Assembly (NCBI GenBank): GCA_023266695.1
Contig: JAHFPO010000103.1
Span: forward strand, 1 to 8,463
Direction: 5' to 3'
Origin: Hyphomicrobiales bacterium
Lineage (GTDB): Bacteria > Pseudomonadota > Alphaproteobacteria > Rhizobiales > Xanthobacteraceae
DNA: 8,463 nucleotides
Part shown: piece by piece, positions 1-6,398 of the stretch
Position numbering within the stretch: position 1 is the stretch's first letter
How the letters are laid out: each line of letters begins with the position of its first letter
Notes under the pieces: model-generated
What the model saw: the letters and a program-made list of their open reading frames with translations, nothing else
Database searches by the model: none
What the model was told of the DNA's origin: nothing
Position numbers and translations under genes: made by a program

Positions 1-34
1 GGCGAGGGTCGAAGCCGCCGGGTTTTGCGCTCAT
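1..34 (-). CDS. 5' end of an unidentified gene overlapping the MarR gene (possible NlpC/P60 hydrolase), partial
   Basis: Only the first eleven codons lie in the window, reading MSAKPGGFDPR before the left edge. The ATG overlaps the TGA stop of the MarR-type gene as ATGA, a common sign of translational coupling, and the frame stays open to the edge. A start of this kind ending in FDPR recalls NlpC/P60-family cell-wall hydrolases that I remember lying beside M17 aminopeptidases in Hyphomicrobiales, but eleven residues cannot establish a family. The existence of a coupled gene is reasonably supported. Its identity is a guess from context. Confidence 0.5.
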   Translation of the reverse strand, partial: MSAKPGGFDPR

Positions 35-381
35 GACGGCAGCCCATTCGCTTTTTCGACGATCATGTCGCCGAGGCGCTCCACATAGAGCGCGCCCTTG
101 ACCGTGCGCTGCACCACCACGTTGCGCCGGTCGCTGTCGTCGCGCCGGCGCGACAACAACCCGAGCCGGCCCATGGTGTCGAGCGCGCGGGTGATCACGG
201 GCTTGGTCACGCCGAGCTTGGCCGCGAGCCCGCGCACCGTGTGCGGCGGCGCCTCCAGATAGATCGTGAGCAACACCGCGAGCTGGCGCGCCGAGAGATC
301 GGTCTCCCCGTCGCGCACCAGCGCAAAGGCGAGATCATGGAACAGCTTGAGCGCCTGGGAGGGGCGAAATTCGATCGCCAA
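31..381 (-). CDS. MarR-family winged-helix transcriptional regulator (small)
   Basis: A 116-residue DNA-binding protein, probably a dimeric repressor responsive to a small ligand. Residues about 27-45 form a helix-rich lead-in. Residues 46-71 fit a helix-turn-helix whose recognition helix contains GVTKPVITRALDTM. The DDSDRRN stretch at 81-87 is the characteristic MarR wing. Family members are usually near 140-150 residues, so both the N-terminal helix and the C-terminal dimerisation helices look short. No ATG is available near the 5' end. The TTG at 381 is chosen because GGAG lies six bases upstream of it. The gene follows the aminopeptidase gene after 63 bases in the same direction and overlaps the next gene by ATGA, so the three are likely co-transcribed. 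Its ligand and targets cannot be read from the sequence. The family call is firm, but the exact start is moderately sure. Confidence 0.85.
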   Translation of the reverse strand: MAIEFRPSQALKLFHDLAFALVRDGETDLSARQLAVLLTIYLEAPPHTVRGLAAKLGVTKPVITRALDTMGRLGLLSRRRDDSDRRNVVVQRTVKGALYVERLGDMIVEKANGLPS

Positions 382-387
382 GGGCCG

Positions 388-407
388 CTCCGGAATTCGT
401 TTCGGAG
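388..407 (-). promoter_or_regulatory. Stem-loop overlapping the MarR gene ribosome binding site
   Basis: On the minus strand CTCCG and CGGAG form a perfect 5-bp inverted repeat around a 10-base loop. The 3' arm contains the GGAG Shine-Dalgarno of the MarR-type gene, so the paired form would hide the ribosome binding site. Just upstream in the same leader, CCCC-GCGA-GGGG (plus positions 419-430) can form a 4-bp stem capped by a GNRA-type tetraloop. Both stems are short and such matches are common in GC-rich DNA, so a regulatory role is only a possibility. Neither is followed by a T-tract, so they do not look like terminators. Confidence 0.2.
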
Positions 408-444
408 GCGTATTGTTTCCCCTCGCGGGGCGTCTTGCAAGGCC

Positions 445-1842
445 TCAGCGGTAACGCTCGCCGAGGAGCGCCGCGAGCGCGCGGATCACCTGCGCCTCCC
501 CGCCTTCGGGCCGTCCGGGCTTGGCCGACGGGTTCCAGGCAAAAAGGTCGAAATGGAGCCAGGCCTTGGCCCGCTCGACGAAGCGCGACAGGAACAATGC
601 CGCCGTGATGGCGCCGGCGAACGAGCCGGCGGAGACGTTGTTGGTGTCGGCGATCTTGGAATCGAGCATGGATTGATAGGGCCGCCACAACGGCATGCGC
701 CACACCGGATCGGCTTCGGCGGCGGCGTGGTGGGCGAGTTCGGCGGCAAGCCTGTCGTCGTCGGTGAAGGCCGCAGCAATCTCGGGACCGAGCGCCACGC
801 GAGCAGCCCCCGTGAGCGTCGAGAAATCGACGAGAAGGTCGGGTGCCTCCTCGTCGGCGAGCGCCAAGGCATCGGCGAGGATCAAGCGGCCCTCGGCATC
901 GGTATTGCCGATCTCGACCGTCAATCCCTTTCGGCTCTTCACGATATCGCCCGGCCGCATCGCGTCGCCGGAGACCGAATTCTCGACCGCAGGTATGATG
1001 ACGCGAAGGCGTACGGAGAGACGCGCGCCCATCACCAGCCGCGCGAGGCCGAGCGCGGTCGCCGCCCCGCCCATGTCCTTCTTCATCAAGAGCATGGCCG
1101 CCGACGGCTTGATGTCGAGGCCGCCGGTGTCGAAGGAGACGCCCTTGCCGACGAGCGTCACCTTGGGATGTTTCGGATCGCCCCAGGTGAGATCGATCAG
1201 ACGAGGCTCGCGCGCGGCGGCGCGGCCGACCGCATGAATGAGCGGGAAGCCTTCCGTGAGCAACGCTTTTCCAGCGATCGCGCGGACCGATGCTCCGAAG
1301 TCCCCGGCAAGCGTGCGCGCCGCCTGTTCGAGCTCGGCCGGGCCGAGATCGTTCGCCGGCGTATTGACGAGATCGCGGACGAGGAAGATCGCCTCGATCA
1401 GCTGGGTGAGCTCGCCGCCGTCGACGCCGGCGGGCAGTTCGAGACGGATATCCTTGGCATCGGATTTCCGGTAGCGCGCGAAGCGATAGCCTTCGAGCGC
1501 GAAGGCGAGCGCGGCGAGCCGGGGAGCGGGCGGCGGCGCGGCGAAACGCCAGGTGCCGGCGGGGAGCAGGGTCGCGAGTCTGCCCGGCAACAGCGGATCG
1601 GGCTCACGCACGGAGGCTTGGTCGAGCGCGAACAGGGCGCCGGCGATCGAGCCCGCCGCATCCGGCAAGAGCAAGTGATTGCCGGCCTCCGGCTTGAAGC
1701 CCGCCGCGTCGGCGAAGGCGCGGGCGGCGGGCGAAAGCTTCTCACGCAAAGCCGGCCAGGATTGCGCATCGACGCACCAGATGGGTCTTGCCCCTGGGGC
1801 GGTGCCGGCGGGAATGAAGCTCGGATGGAGACGGGCGTCCAA
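445..1842 (-). CDS. Leucyl aminopeptidase family protein (peptidase family M17)
   Basis: A cytoplasmic two-metal exopeptidase that removes N-terminal amino acids from peptides. It is 465 residues long, somewhat shorter than E. coli PepA (about 500), mainly in the N-terminal regulatory domain (about 1-150). The catalytic domain is complete: VGKGVSFDTGG at 231-241 gives metal ligands K233 and D238, K245 is the catalytic lysine, KKDMGG supplies D256, and the signature NTDAEGRL at 313-320 supplies D315, E317 and catalytic R319. The first in-frame ATG codon is about 250 codons in. The TTG at 1842 is the first possible start after an in-frame TGA, with GGA about nine bases upstream. It heads an apparent operon with the MarR gene and is divergent from the TadD-like gene. 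All active-site residues are present, so it should be active. Substrate preference is not evident. Confidence 0.95.
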   Translation of the reverse strand: MDARLHPSFIPAGTAPGARPIWCVDAQSWPALREKLSPAARAFADAAGFKPEAGNHLLLPDAAGSIAGALFALDQASVREPDPLLPGRLATLLPAGTWRFAAPPPAPRLAALAFALEGYRFARYRKSDAKDIRLELPAGVDGGELTQLIEAIFLVRDLVNTPANDLGPAELEQAARTLAGDFGASVRAIAGKALLTEGFPLIHAVGRAAAREPRLIDLTWGDPKHPKVTLVGKGVSFDTGGLDIKPSAAMLLMKKDMGGAATALGLARLVMGARLSVRLRVIIPAVENSVSGDAMRPGDIVKSRKGLTVEIGNTDAEGRLILADALALADEEAPDLLVDFSTLTGAARVALGPEIAAAFTDDDRLAAELAHHAAAEADPVWRMPLWRPYQSMLDSKIADTNNVSAGSFAGAITAALFLSRFVERAKAWLHFDLFAWNPSAKPGRPEGGEAQVIRALAALLGERYR

Positions 1843-1877
1843 GGCTCACGATCCGATGACGGGCTCTAGCTGTGGGA

Positions 1878-1896
1878 ACACGCGAAAGTGGCGTGT
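1878..1896. repeat. Inverted repeat in the divergent spacer (6-bp arms, 7-base loop)
   Basis: ACACGC and GCGTGT are perfect complements separated by GAAAGTG. The site lies 36 bases upstream of the aminopeptidase TTG start, so it would fall in that gene's leader if transcription starts near the palindrome at 1914-1929. There is no T-tract. It could be a leader hairpin, a protein-binding site or chance. Confidence 0.25.
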
Positions 1897-1913
1897 CGGC
1901 GGGCTTTAACTAG

Positions 1914-1929
1914 ACATTAGGGTTAATGT
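1914..1929. promoter_or_regulatory. AT-rich palindrome, candidate operator between divergent genes
   Basis: ACATTA and TAATGT form a perfect inverted repeat around GGGT. Flanking TAG on the left (1911-1913) and CTA on the right (1931-1933) extend the symmetry with one extra base. It sits in the only divergent spacer of the window, 48 bases before the TadD-like ATG and 71 bases before the aminopeptidase start. Size and symmetry suit a dimeric winged-helix regulator such as the MarR-type protein encoded two genes downstream. On the minus strand a weak promoter match, TTGCGT then 17 bases then CCTAAT, would place the -10 inside the palindrome, so binding could block transcription. The repeat is directly visible. 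Its function and its binding protein are inference. Confidence 0.4.
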
Positions 1930-1977
1930 TCTATTGATACGCAAGCGGGTGAAGCGTTTTCCCGTCCGGAGCGTGTC

Positions 1978-2790
1978 ATGGGTCTTCAGCAACGTCGCGG
2001 GCTCAAACGGAGCCTTCTCGGTCCCTCTCCTCTCGTGCTTGCGATCGCGCTTGCCGCCGCGCTCGGCGGCTGCGCCAACAACCGTCCGGAAGTGACGGGC
2101 GCGATCAGCCCCTCCTCGGCACCGATTTCCGAGAGCGACTGGCGCCAGCGCGTCGAGACGCTCGCCGCCCAGTATCGCAGCCATCCGAACGATCCCGGGG
2201 TCGCGATCGCCTATGCCCAGGCATTGCGGGCGACCGGACAGCGCGCCCAAGCGGCGGCGGTGCTGCAACAGACTTCGATCCGCAATCCGAAGAATCCGTC
2301 GGTGCTCGGCGCCTATGGCCGCTCGCTCGCCGATATCGGGCAGTTCGCCCAGGCGCTCGATGTGCTCGGAAAAGCGCATACGCCCGACAAGCCGGATTGG
2401 CGGATCCTGAATGCGCAAGGCGCCGTGCTCGACCAGATGGGCAACCATGCCGAGGCGCGGCGCTATTACGAAACCGCACTCAAGATCGCGCCCGAGGAGT
2501 CGACAATTCTCTCCAATCTCGGCCTGTCCTATGCCTTGTCGAAGAATCTCACGCGCGCCGAGGCAACGCTCAGGCGCGCCACTGCCGACCAGCACGCCGA
2601 GCCCAAGGTTCGGCAGAACCTCGCCCTGGTGCTCGCCCTGCAAGGCAAGTTCGACGAGGCCGAGCGCATGACCGTCGCCGACCTGCCGCCCGATCAGGCG
2701 CGTTCGAATGTCGCCTACTTGCGCGAGATGATTCGGGAACATGACCGCCGTAAGGCCTCGGCGAGTCCGAAGGTCGCGGCATCCGGCTGA
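1978..2790 (+). CDS. tadD: TadD-type TPR lipoprotein, Tad pilus assembly
   Basis: A 270-residue predicted outer-membrane lipoprotein. A basic N-terminus (RRGLKR), a hydrophobic stretch at about 18-30 and the lipobox LGGC give lipidated Cys32 and a periplasmic mature protein. About four to five tetratricopeptide repeats cover roughly 73-245, clearest at 142-175 (LNAQGAVLDQMGNHAEARRY) and 176-209, with a last partial unit from 210 (LALVLALQGKFDEAER). In Tad systems such lipoproteins support secretin assembly, as pilotins do in type IV pilus and type II systems. The ATG is supported by GGAG at 1968-1971, six bases upstream. The gene converges on tadC with 72 bases between stops, so it is not part of the cpa transcript. 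TPR lipoproteins serve many roles, so the TadD name depends on the lipobox, the length and the location next to tadC. Confidence 0.85.
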   Translation: MGLQQRRGLKRSLLGPSPLVLAIALAAALGGCANNRPEVTGAISPSSAPISESDWRQRVETLAAQYRSHPNDPGVAIAYAQALRATGQRAQAAAVLQQTSIRNPKNPSVLGAYGRSLADIGQFAQALDVLGKAHTPDKPDWRILNAQGAVLDQMGNHAEARRYYETALKIAPEESTILSNLGLSYALSKNLTRAEATLRRATADQHAEPKVRQNLALVLALQGKFDEAERMTVADLPPDQARSNVAYLREMIREHDRRKASASPKVAASG

Positions 2791-2841
2791 TTCGGCCGAC
2801 ACTTACAAATTTAGAATCGGATTTTGACGCGTCTTAGCTCA

Positions 2842-2858
2842 AGGGCGAAGTTCGCCTT
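2842..2858 (+). terminator. Weak stem-loop between the convergent tadD and tadC stops
   Basis: AGGGCG pairs with CGCCTT around the loop AAGTT, six pairs including one G-T. It lies in the 72-base spacer between the two convergent genes, where a shared terminator would be expected. No T-tract follows on either strand, and on the minus strand the G-T pair becomes a mismatch, leaving four strong pairs. An 8-base palindrome GACGCGTC (2825-2832) lies nearby. A true intrinsic terminator is doubtful, and termination may be factor-dependent. Confidence 0.25.
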
Positions 2859-2862
2859 CTTA

Positions 2863-3846
2863 CTAATGTAATTCTCTTATTTCCATGACGCGGATCGCCG
2901 CCGGGCCCAGGATCACCACGAAGAGCACCGGCAGGAAGAACAGAATCATCGGCACCGTGAGCTTGGGTGGCAACGCCGCCGCCTTTTTCTCCGCCTCGGA
3001 CATGCGCATATCGCGGTTCTCCTGCGCGAGAGTGCGGAGCGCCTGACCGAGCGGCGTGCCGTAGCGCTCGGCCTGCACCAGCGCGGTGCAGACCGCCCTC
3101 ACGCCCTCGAGGTGGGTACGCGCGGAAAGATTGTCGTAGGCCATGCGCCGGTCCTGCAGATAGGAGAGTTCAGCGGTCGTCAGCGTCAGTTCCTCGGCCA
3201 GCGGGATCGACTGGGAGCCGATCTCCTCGCTCACCTTGCGGAAGGCGGCGTCGATCGACATGCCGGATTCGACGCAAATGAGCAGGAGATCGAGCGCGTC
3301 GGGGAAGGCGCGCCGGATCGATTGCTGGCGCCGGGTGATGAGGTTCTTCAAGAACAGCGCGGGAATCCGCATGCCTATCCAGGCGGCCCCGATCGAGATC
3401 GCGAACCGCACCATCGCCGGCTGCTTGATATCGATGATGACGAAGAGATAGACGAGCGCGAACAGGAACATCGCGATCGGCATGACCATGCGGAAGAACA
3501 GGAAGGTGACGTAGGGCCCCTGCCCGCGATAGCCCGCCCGGGTGAGGGTGGCACGGATCTGGTCCTCACCCAGCCATTTGCGCAGGTTGAGCTGCTCGAC
3601 GACGGTCTGCATGTAAGCCTTGGGCGTGGGCCGAAGATTGATGCGCTCGCCGCGGGCGAGCCGCTCGCGTTCGCGCGCACGGATCTTGCTCCGCTCGATG
3701 GCGACGAGCTTCATTCTACGCTCGAGGTTATCGCCGAAGACGTAAGGCATGGCGATGGTGATCACCGTCGCCATGGCCGCGATCGCGGTCAGCAGCGTCA
3801 CCAGGAAGCGCGTATCGTGCAATTTGTCGATGACGAGGTCGACCAT
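2863..3846 (-). CDS. tadC: Tad pilus inner-membrane platform protein TadC (T2SSF family)
   Basis: A 327-residue polytopic membrane protein, one of the two GspF-like platform subunits that couple CpaF motor movement to pilin insertion. Hydrophobic segments lie at about 14-36, 114-140, 145-165 and 297-316. The cytoplasmic T2SSF domain runs from about 180 to 300, beginning RRAFPDALDLLLICVESGMS and including the acidic and polar run AEELTLTTAEL at 217-227. A basic cytoplasmic stretch rich in Arg and Lys occupies 43-70. The ATG starts 13 bases after the tadB stop, so the pair is co-transcribed, and their products probably associate. The gene ends the pilus operon and carries tandem stops, TAG then TAA. 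Length and layout are normal for the family. Confidence 0.93.
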   Translation of the reverse strand: MVDLVIDKLHDTRFLVTLLTAIAAMATVITIAMPYVFGDNLERRMKLVAIERSKIRARERERLARGERINLRPTPKAYMQTVVEQLNLRKWLGEDQIRATLTRAGYRGQGPYVTFLFFRMVMPIAMFLFALVYLFVIIDIKQPAMVRFAISIGAAWIGMRIPALFLKNLITRRQQSIRRAFPDALDLLLICVESGMSIDAAFRKVSEEIGSQSIPLAEELTLTTAELSYLQDRRMAYDNLSARTHLEGVRAVCTALVQAERYGTPLGQALRTLAQENRDMRMSEAEKKAAALPPKLTVPMILFFLPVLFVVILGPAAIRVMEIRELH

Positions 3847-3859
3847 GGCGGATACCGTC

Positions 3860-4840
3860 TCAGAAATCGAAGTTGATCATGCGGCGCATCACCAGAACGC
3901 CGCACATCATCCAGCCCGCGCAACTGACGAGCATCGTCCGTCCCAGCGCAGTGGTCCAGAGCAGCTCGATATAGGCGGGGCTGGTGAGATAGACGAGGAG
4001 CATGACGGCGATCGGCAGGGCCGCGATGATTACGGCCGAGGCCTTGGCCTCCATGCTCATCGCCTTGATCTTCATTTTCATCTTCCTGCGTTCGCGCAAC
4101 ACACGCGACAGGTTGGACAGCGCCTCGGAGAGGCTGCCGCCCGCTTTTTGCTGAATCGTGATCACGATGGCGAAGAAATTCGCCTCGGCCAGCGGGATAT
4201 GATCATGCAGCTTGGCACACGCTTCCGGCAGCGGCATGCCGATGGCGGTGGATTCCGCGATCATGCGGAACTCGCTCTTCACCGGGTCCTGAGTCTCGTT
4301 GGCGATGATCCGGATGCAATCGCCGATCGGCAGACCGGCCTTGACGCCGCGCACGATGACGTCGATCGCGTTCGGGAGTTCCTCGAGGAAGCGCGTTTCG
4401 CGGCGCTTCTTGAAATAGGCGAGAAGCCAGCGTGGTAAGCCGAAGCCCGCCGCGAAGGCGAGGCCGACGACGACATAGAGCTCGGCGCCGAGGAATTTCG
4501 CAATCATGGCGACAAACAGGCCGAAGGCGACGCAGCCGATGAGAAACTGGCGCTTCGACCAATCGAGGCCCGCCTGTTGCAGGCGCACCGAGAGCGGCGG
4601 ATGCTTGGCGGAACGCTGGCGTTCCTCGAGCTTCTTCAGCGTCTCCTCGACCTGATGGCGACGCGAGGTGCCGGCATCAACGCTTTTGCGGGCTCGCTTC
4701 TCCTCGATCTCGGCGACGGCGATCCCGCGCATGCGCTTCTCGGCGCGCGCCTCGCCCGAAAGGATCGGGTAGAGGAAGACATAGGCGACCCCTCCGACCG
4801 CCAGAGTCGAGAGGAGGGCGACGATGAGGGGACCGGACAT
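3860..4840 (-). CDS. tadB: Tad pilus inner-membrane platform protein TadB (T2SSF family)
   Basis: A 326-residue inner-membrane protein, partner of TadC in the pilus assembly platform. It starts with a membrane helix at about 5-25, followed by a charged, probably helical cytoplasmic stretch at 30-80 rich in Glu, Lys and Arg. Hydrophobic segments follow at about 99-115, 120-140, 267-287 and 300-318. The T2SSF domain spans about 152-285, with FLEELPNAIDVIVRGVKAGL at its start and the conserved NFFAIVITIQQKAGGSLSEA region at 221-240. Only four bases separate its ATG from the CpaF stop, so translation is probably coupled. The N-terminal helix, longer cytoplasmic region and position directly after cpaF distinguish it from TadC. 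Nothing appears truncated. Confidence 0.94.
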   Translation of the reverse strand: MSGPLIVALLSTLAVGGVAYVFLYPILSGEARAEKRMRGIAVAEIEEKRARKSVDAGTSRRHQVEETLKKLEERQRSAKHPPLSVRLQQAGLDWSKRQFLIGCVAFGLFVAMIAKFLGAELYVVVGLAFAAGFGLPRWLLAYFKKRRETRFLEELPNAIDVIVRGVKAGLPIGDCIRIIANETQDPVKSEFRMIAESTAIGMPLPEACAKLHDHIPLAEANFFAIVITIQQKAGGSLSEALSNLSRVLRERRKMKMKIKAMSMEAKASAVIIAALPIAVMLLVYLTSPAYIELLWTTALGRTMLVSCAGWMMCGVLVMRRMINFDF

Positions 4841-4844
4841 GGCG

Positions 4845-6368
4845 TTATCCGCGCAGCGGCTCGCCGATGACTTCGGATGCGTCGAGGGCGGCGGCGAGAT
4901 TCGCCTCCTCTCCGAAGTAGCGTGCGCGCTCCCAGAAACGGGGATGGCCGATCCCGGTCGAGCGGTGGCGGCCGAGAATTTGTCCGTTGTGGTCCTCGCC
5001 GAGGTAGTCGTAGACGAAGAGATCCTGCGTGGTCACGACTTCGCCTTCCATGCCGACGACTTCGGTGACGTGGGTGATGCGGCGCGTACCGTCGCGCAGA
5101 CGCGCAACCTGGATGATGACGTCGATCGAGGCGACGACCATCTCGCGAATGGTGCGCGGCGGCAGCTGAAACCCGCCCATGGTGATCATCGATTCCAGGC
5201 GCGAAAGCGCCTCGCGCGGGCTGTTCGCGTGCAGCGTTCCCATCGAGCCGTCGTGGCCGGTGTTCATCGCCTGCAGAAGATCGAAGGCTTCGGGTCCGCG
5301 CACCTCGCCCACGATGATCCGCTCGGGACGCATGCGCAGGCAGTTGCGCACGAGGTCGCGCATTTTCACCTCGCCTTCGCCCTCCAGATTGGGCGGACGT
5401 GACTCGAGGCGCACCACGTGCGGCTGCTGCAGCTGCAATTCGGCCGCGTCCTCGCAGGTAATGATGCGTTCGTCGTCGTCGATGTAGCGCGTGAGACAGT
5501 TGAGCAGTGTGGTCTTGCCCGAGCCGGTGCCACCCGAGATCAGCGTGTTCACGCGGCAACGGCCGATCACCTTGAGCAGATTGGCGCCCTCGGGCGAGAT
5601 CGTGTTGAATTTCACCAATTGCTCGAGCGTGAGCTTGTCCCTCTTGAACTTGCGGATGGTGAGCGCCGGTCCGTCGATCGAGAGCGGCGGCACGATGACG
5701 TTGACGCGCGAACCGTCGGGCAGGCGCGCGTCGCAGATCGGGCTTGATTCGTCGACGCGGCGGCCGATCTGGCTGACGATGCGCTGACAAATGTTGTGAA
5801 GCTGCTGGTTGTCGCGGAAACGGATGCCGGTCTTCTGAATCTTGCCCTGCACTTCGATGTAAACGGTGCCGGCTCCATTGACCATGATGTCGGCGATGTC
5901 GTCGCGCGCGAGCAGCGGTTCGAGCGGGCCATAGCCGAGCACGTCGTTGCAGATGTCTTCGAGCAGTTCCTCCTGCTCGGAGATCGACATCACCACGTTC
6001 TTGATGGCAATGATTTCGTTGACGATATCGCGGATTTCCTCGCGCGCCTGCAGCCCGTCGAGCTTGGAGAGTTGGGTGAGGTCGATCGCCTCAATCAGAG
6101 CGCCAAAGATCTGTCCCTTGGTCTCGTAGAAGCTTTCCGAGCGCCGCCCTTCCATAACGGTCAGCGGAGCTGGGGGGGCGATCGGGGGCGCGGCGACGGC
6201 GGCGCCGTTGGGGACGCCGGCGGTTGCGAAATTGGACGCTGAAGCCGGCGGCTGGATCGACTGCGGGCGTGGCGCTTCTATGACACGCGCGGCGGGCTCG
6301 CGCGCAGACGGCGGCGGCGCCGGCTCACGCTTCTGCGATTCGATCCCTGAAACTCGCTTGCCGAACAT
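4845..6368 (-). CDS. cpaF: CpaF/TadA secretion ATPase, Tad pilus motor
   Basis: A 507-residue cytoplasmic hexameric ATPase of the GspE/VirB11 superfamily that powers pilus assembly and, in characterised CpaF systems, retraction. Residues 12-72 are a Pro/Ala-rich, probably disordered linker. An N-terminal domain follows, with YGPLEPLLARDDIADIMVNG at 146-165. The C-terminal RecA-like domain has Walker A GGTGSGKT at 279-286 (K285), an Asp-box region ITCEDAAELQL at 303-313, Walker B IIVGEVRG at 351-358 with catalytic E355, and a His box GSMGTLHANS at 374-383 (H380). The ATG is supported by AAGGGAT five bases upstream, and the cpaE stop lies 30 bases before it. Every catalytic motif is intact. A run of seven C on the coding strand (plus positions 6172-6178) lies in the linker. 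Confidence 0.97.
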   Translation of the reverse strand: MFGKRVSGIESQKREPAPPPSAREPAARVIEAPRPQSIQPPASASNFATAGVPNGAAVAAPPIAPPAPLTVMEGRRSESFYETKGQIFGALIEAIDLTQLSKLDGLQAREEIRDIVNEIIAIKNVVMSISEQEELLEDICNDVLGYGPLEPLLARDDIADIMVNGAGTVYIEVQGKIQKTGIRFRDNQQLHNICQRIVSQIGRRVDESSPICDARLPDGSRVNVIVPPLSIDGPALTIRKFKRDKLTLEQLVKFNTISPEGANLLKVIGRCRVNTLISGGTGSGKTTLLNCLTRYIDDDERIITCEDAAELQLQQPHVVRLESRPPNLEGEGEVKMRDLVRNCLRMRPERIIVGEVRGPEAFDLLQAMNTGHDGSMGTLHANSPREALSRLESMITMGGFQLPPRTIREMVVASIDVIIQVARLRDGTRRITHVTEVVGMEGEVVTTQDLFVYDYLGEDHNGQILGRHRSTGIGHPRFWERARYFGEEANLAAALDASEVIGEPLRG

Positions 6369-6398
6369 GCGCCATCCCTTACGCGGCGGAACTCACGT

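Noticed and set aside
241..1869. Long plus-strand open frame of 542 codons opposite the aminopeptidase and part of the regulator gene
   Set aside because: The minus strand encodes an M17 enzyme with all active-site residues. The plus-strand translation is Arg/Gly/Glu-rich with no recognisable fold, as expected from the shadow of a GC-rich gene.
1906..1926. Possible CtrA site (two TTAA motifs before tadD)
   Set aside because: The TTAA copies are 13 bases apart instead of the seven required by the standard CtrA box. A TTAACC half-site occurs on the minus strand but is too short to count.
1906..2802. Minus-strand open frame of 298 codons covering tadD
   Set aside because: The plus strand has a lipobox, TPR units and a good ribosome site, and the minus frame has none of these.
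3112..4438. Two plus-strand open frames (254 and 229 codons) opposite tadC and tadB
   Set aside because: Both are antisense to firmly identified membrane proteins, are rich in Asp, His and Arg, and lack membrane segments or motifs.
4636..5790. Second minus-strand frame of 384 codons overlapping cpaF and tadB
   Set aside because: It is a +1 or +2 frame of two well-identified genes, with an Arg/Pro/Ala-rich translation and no motif.
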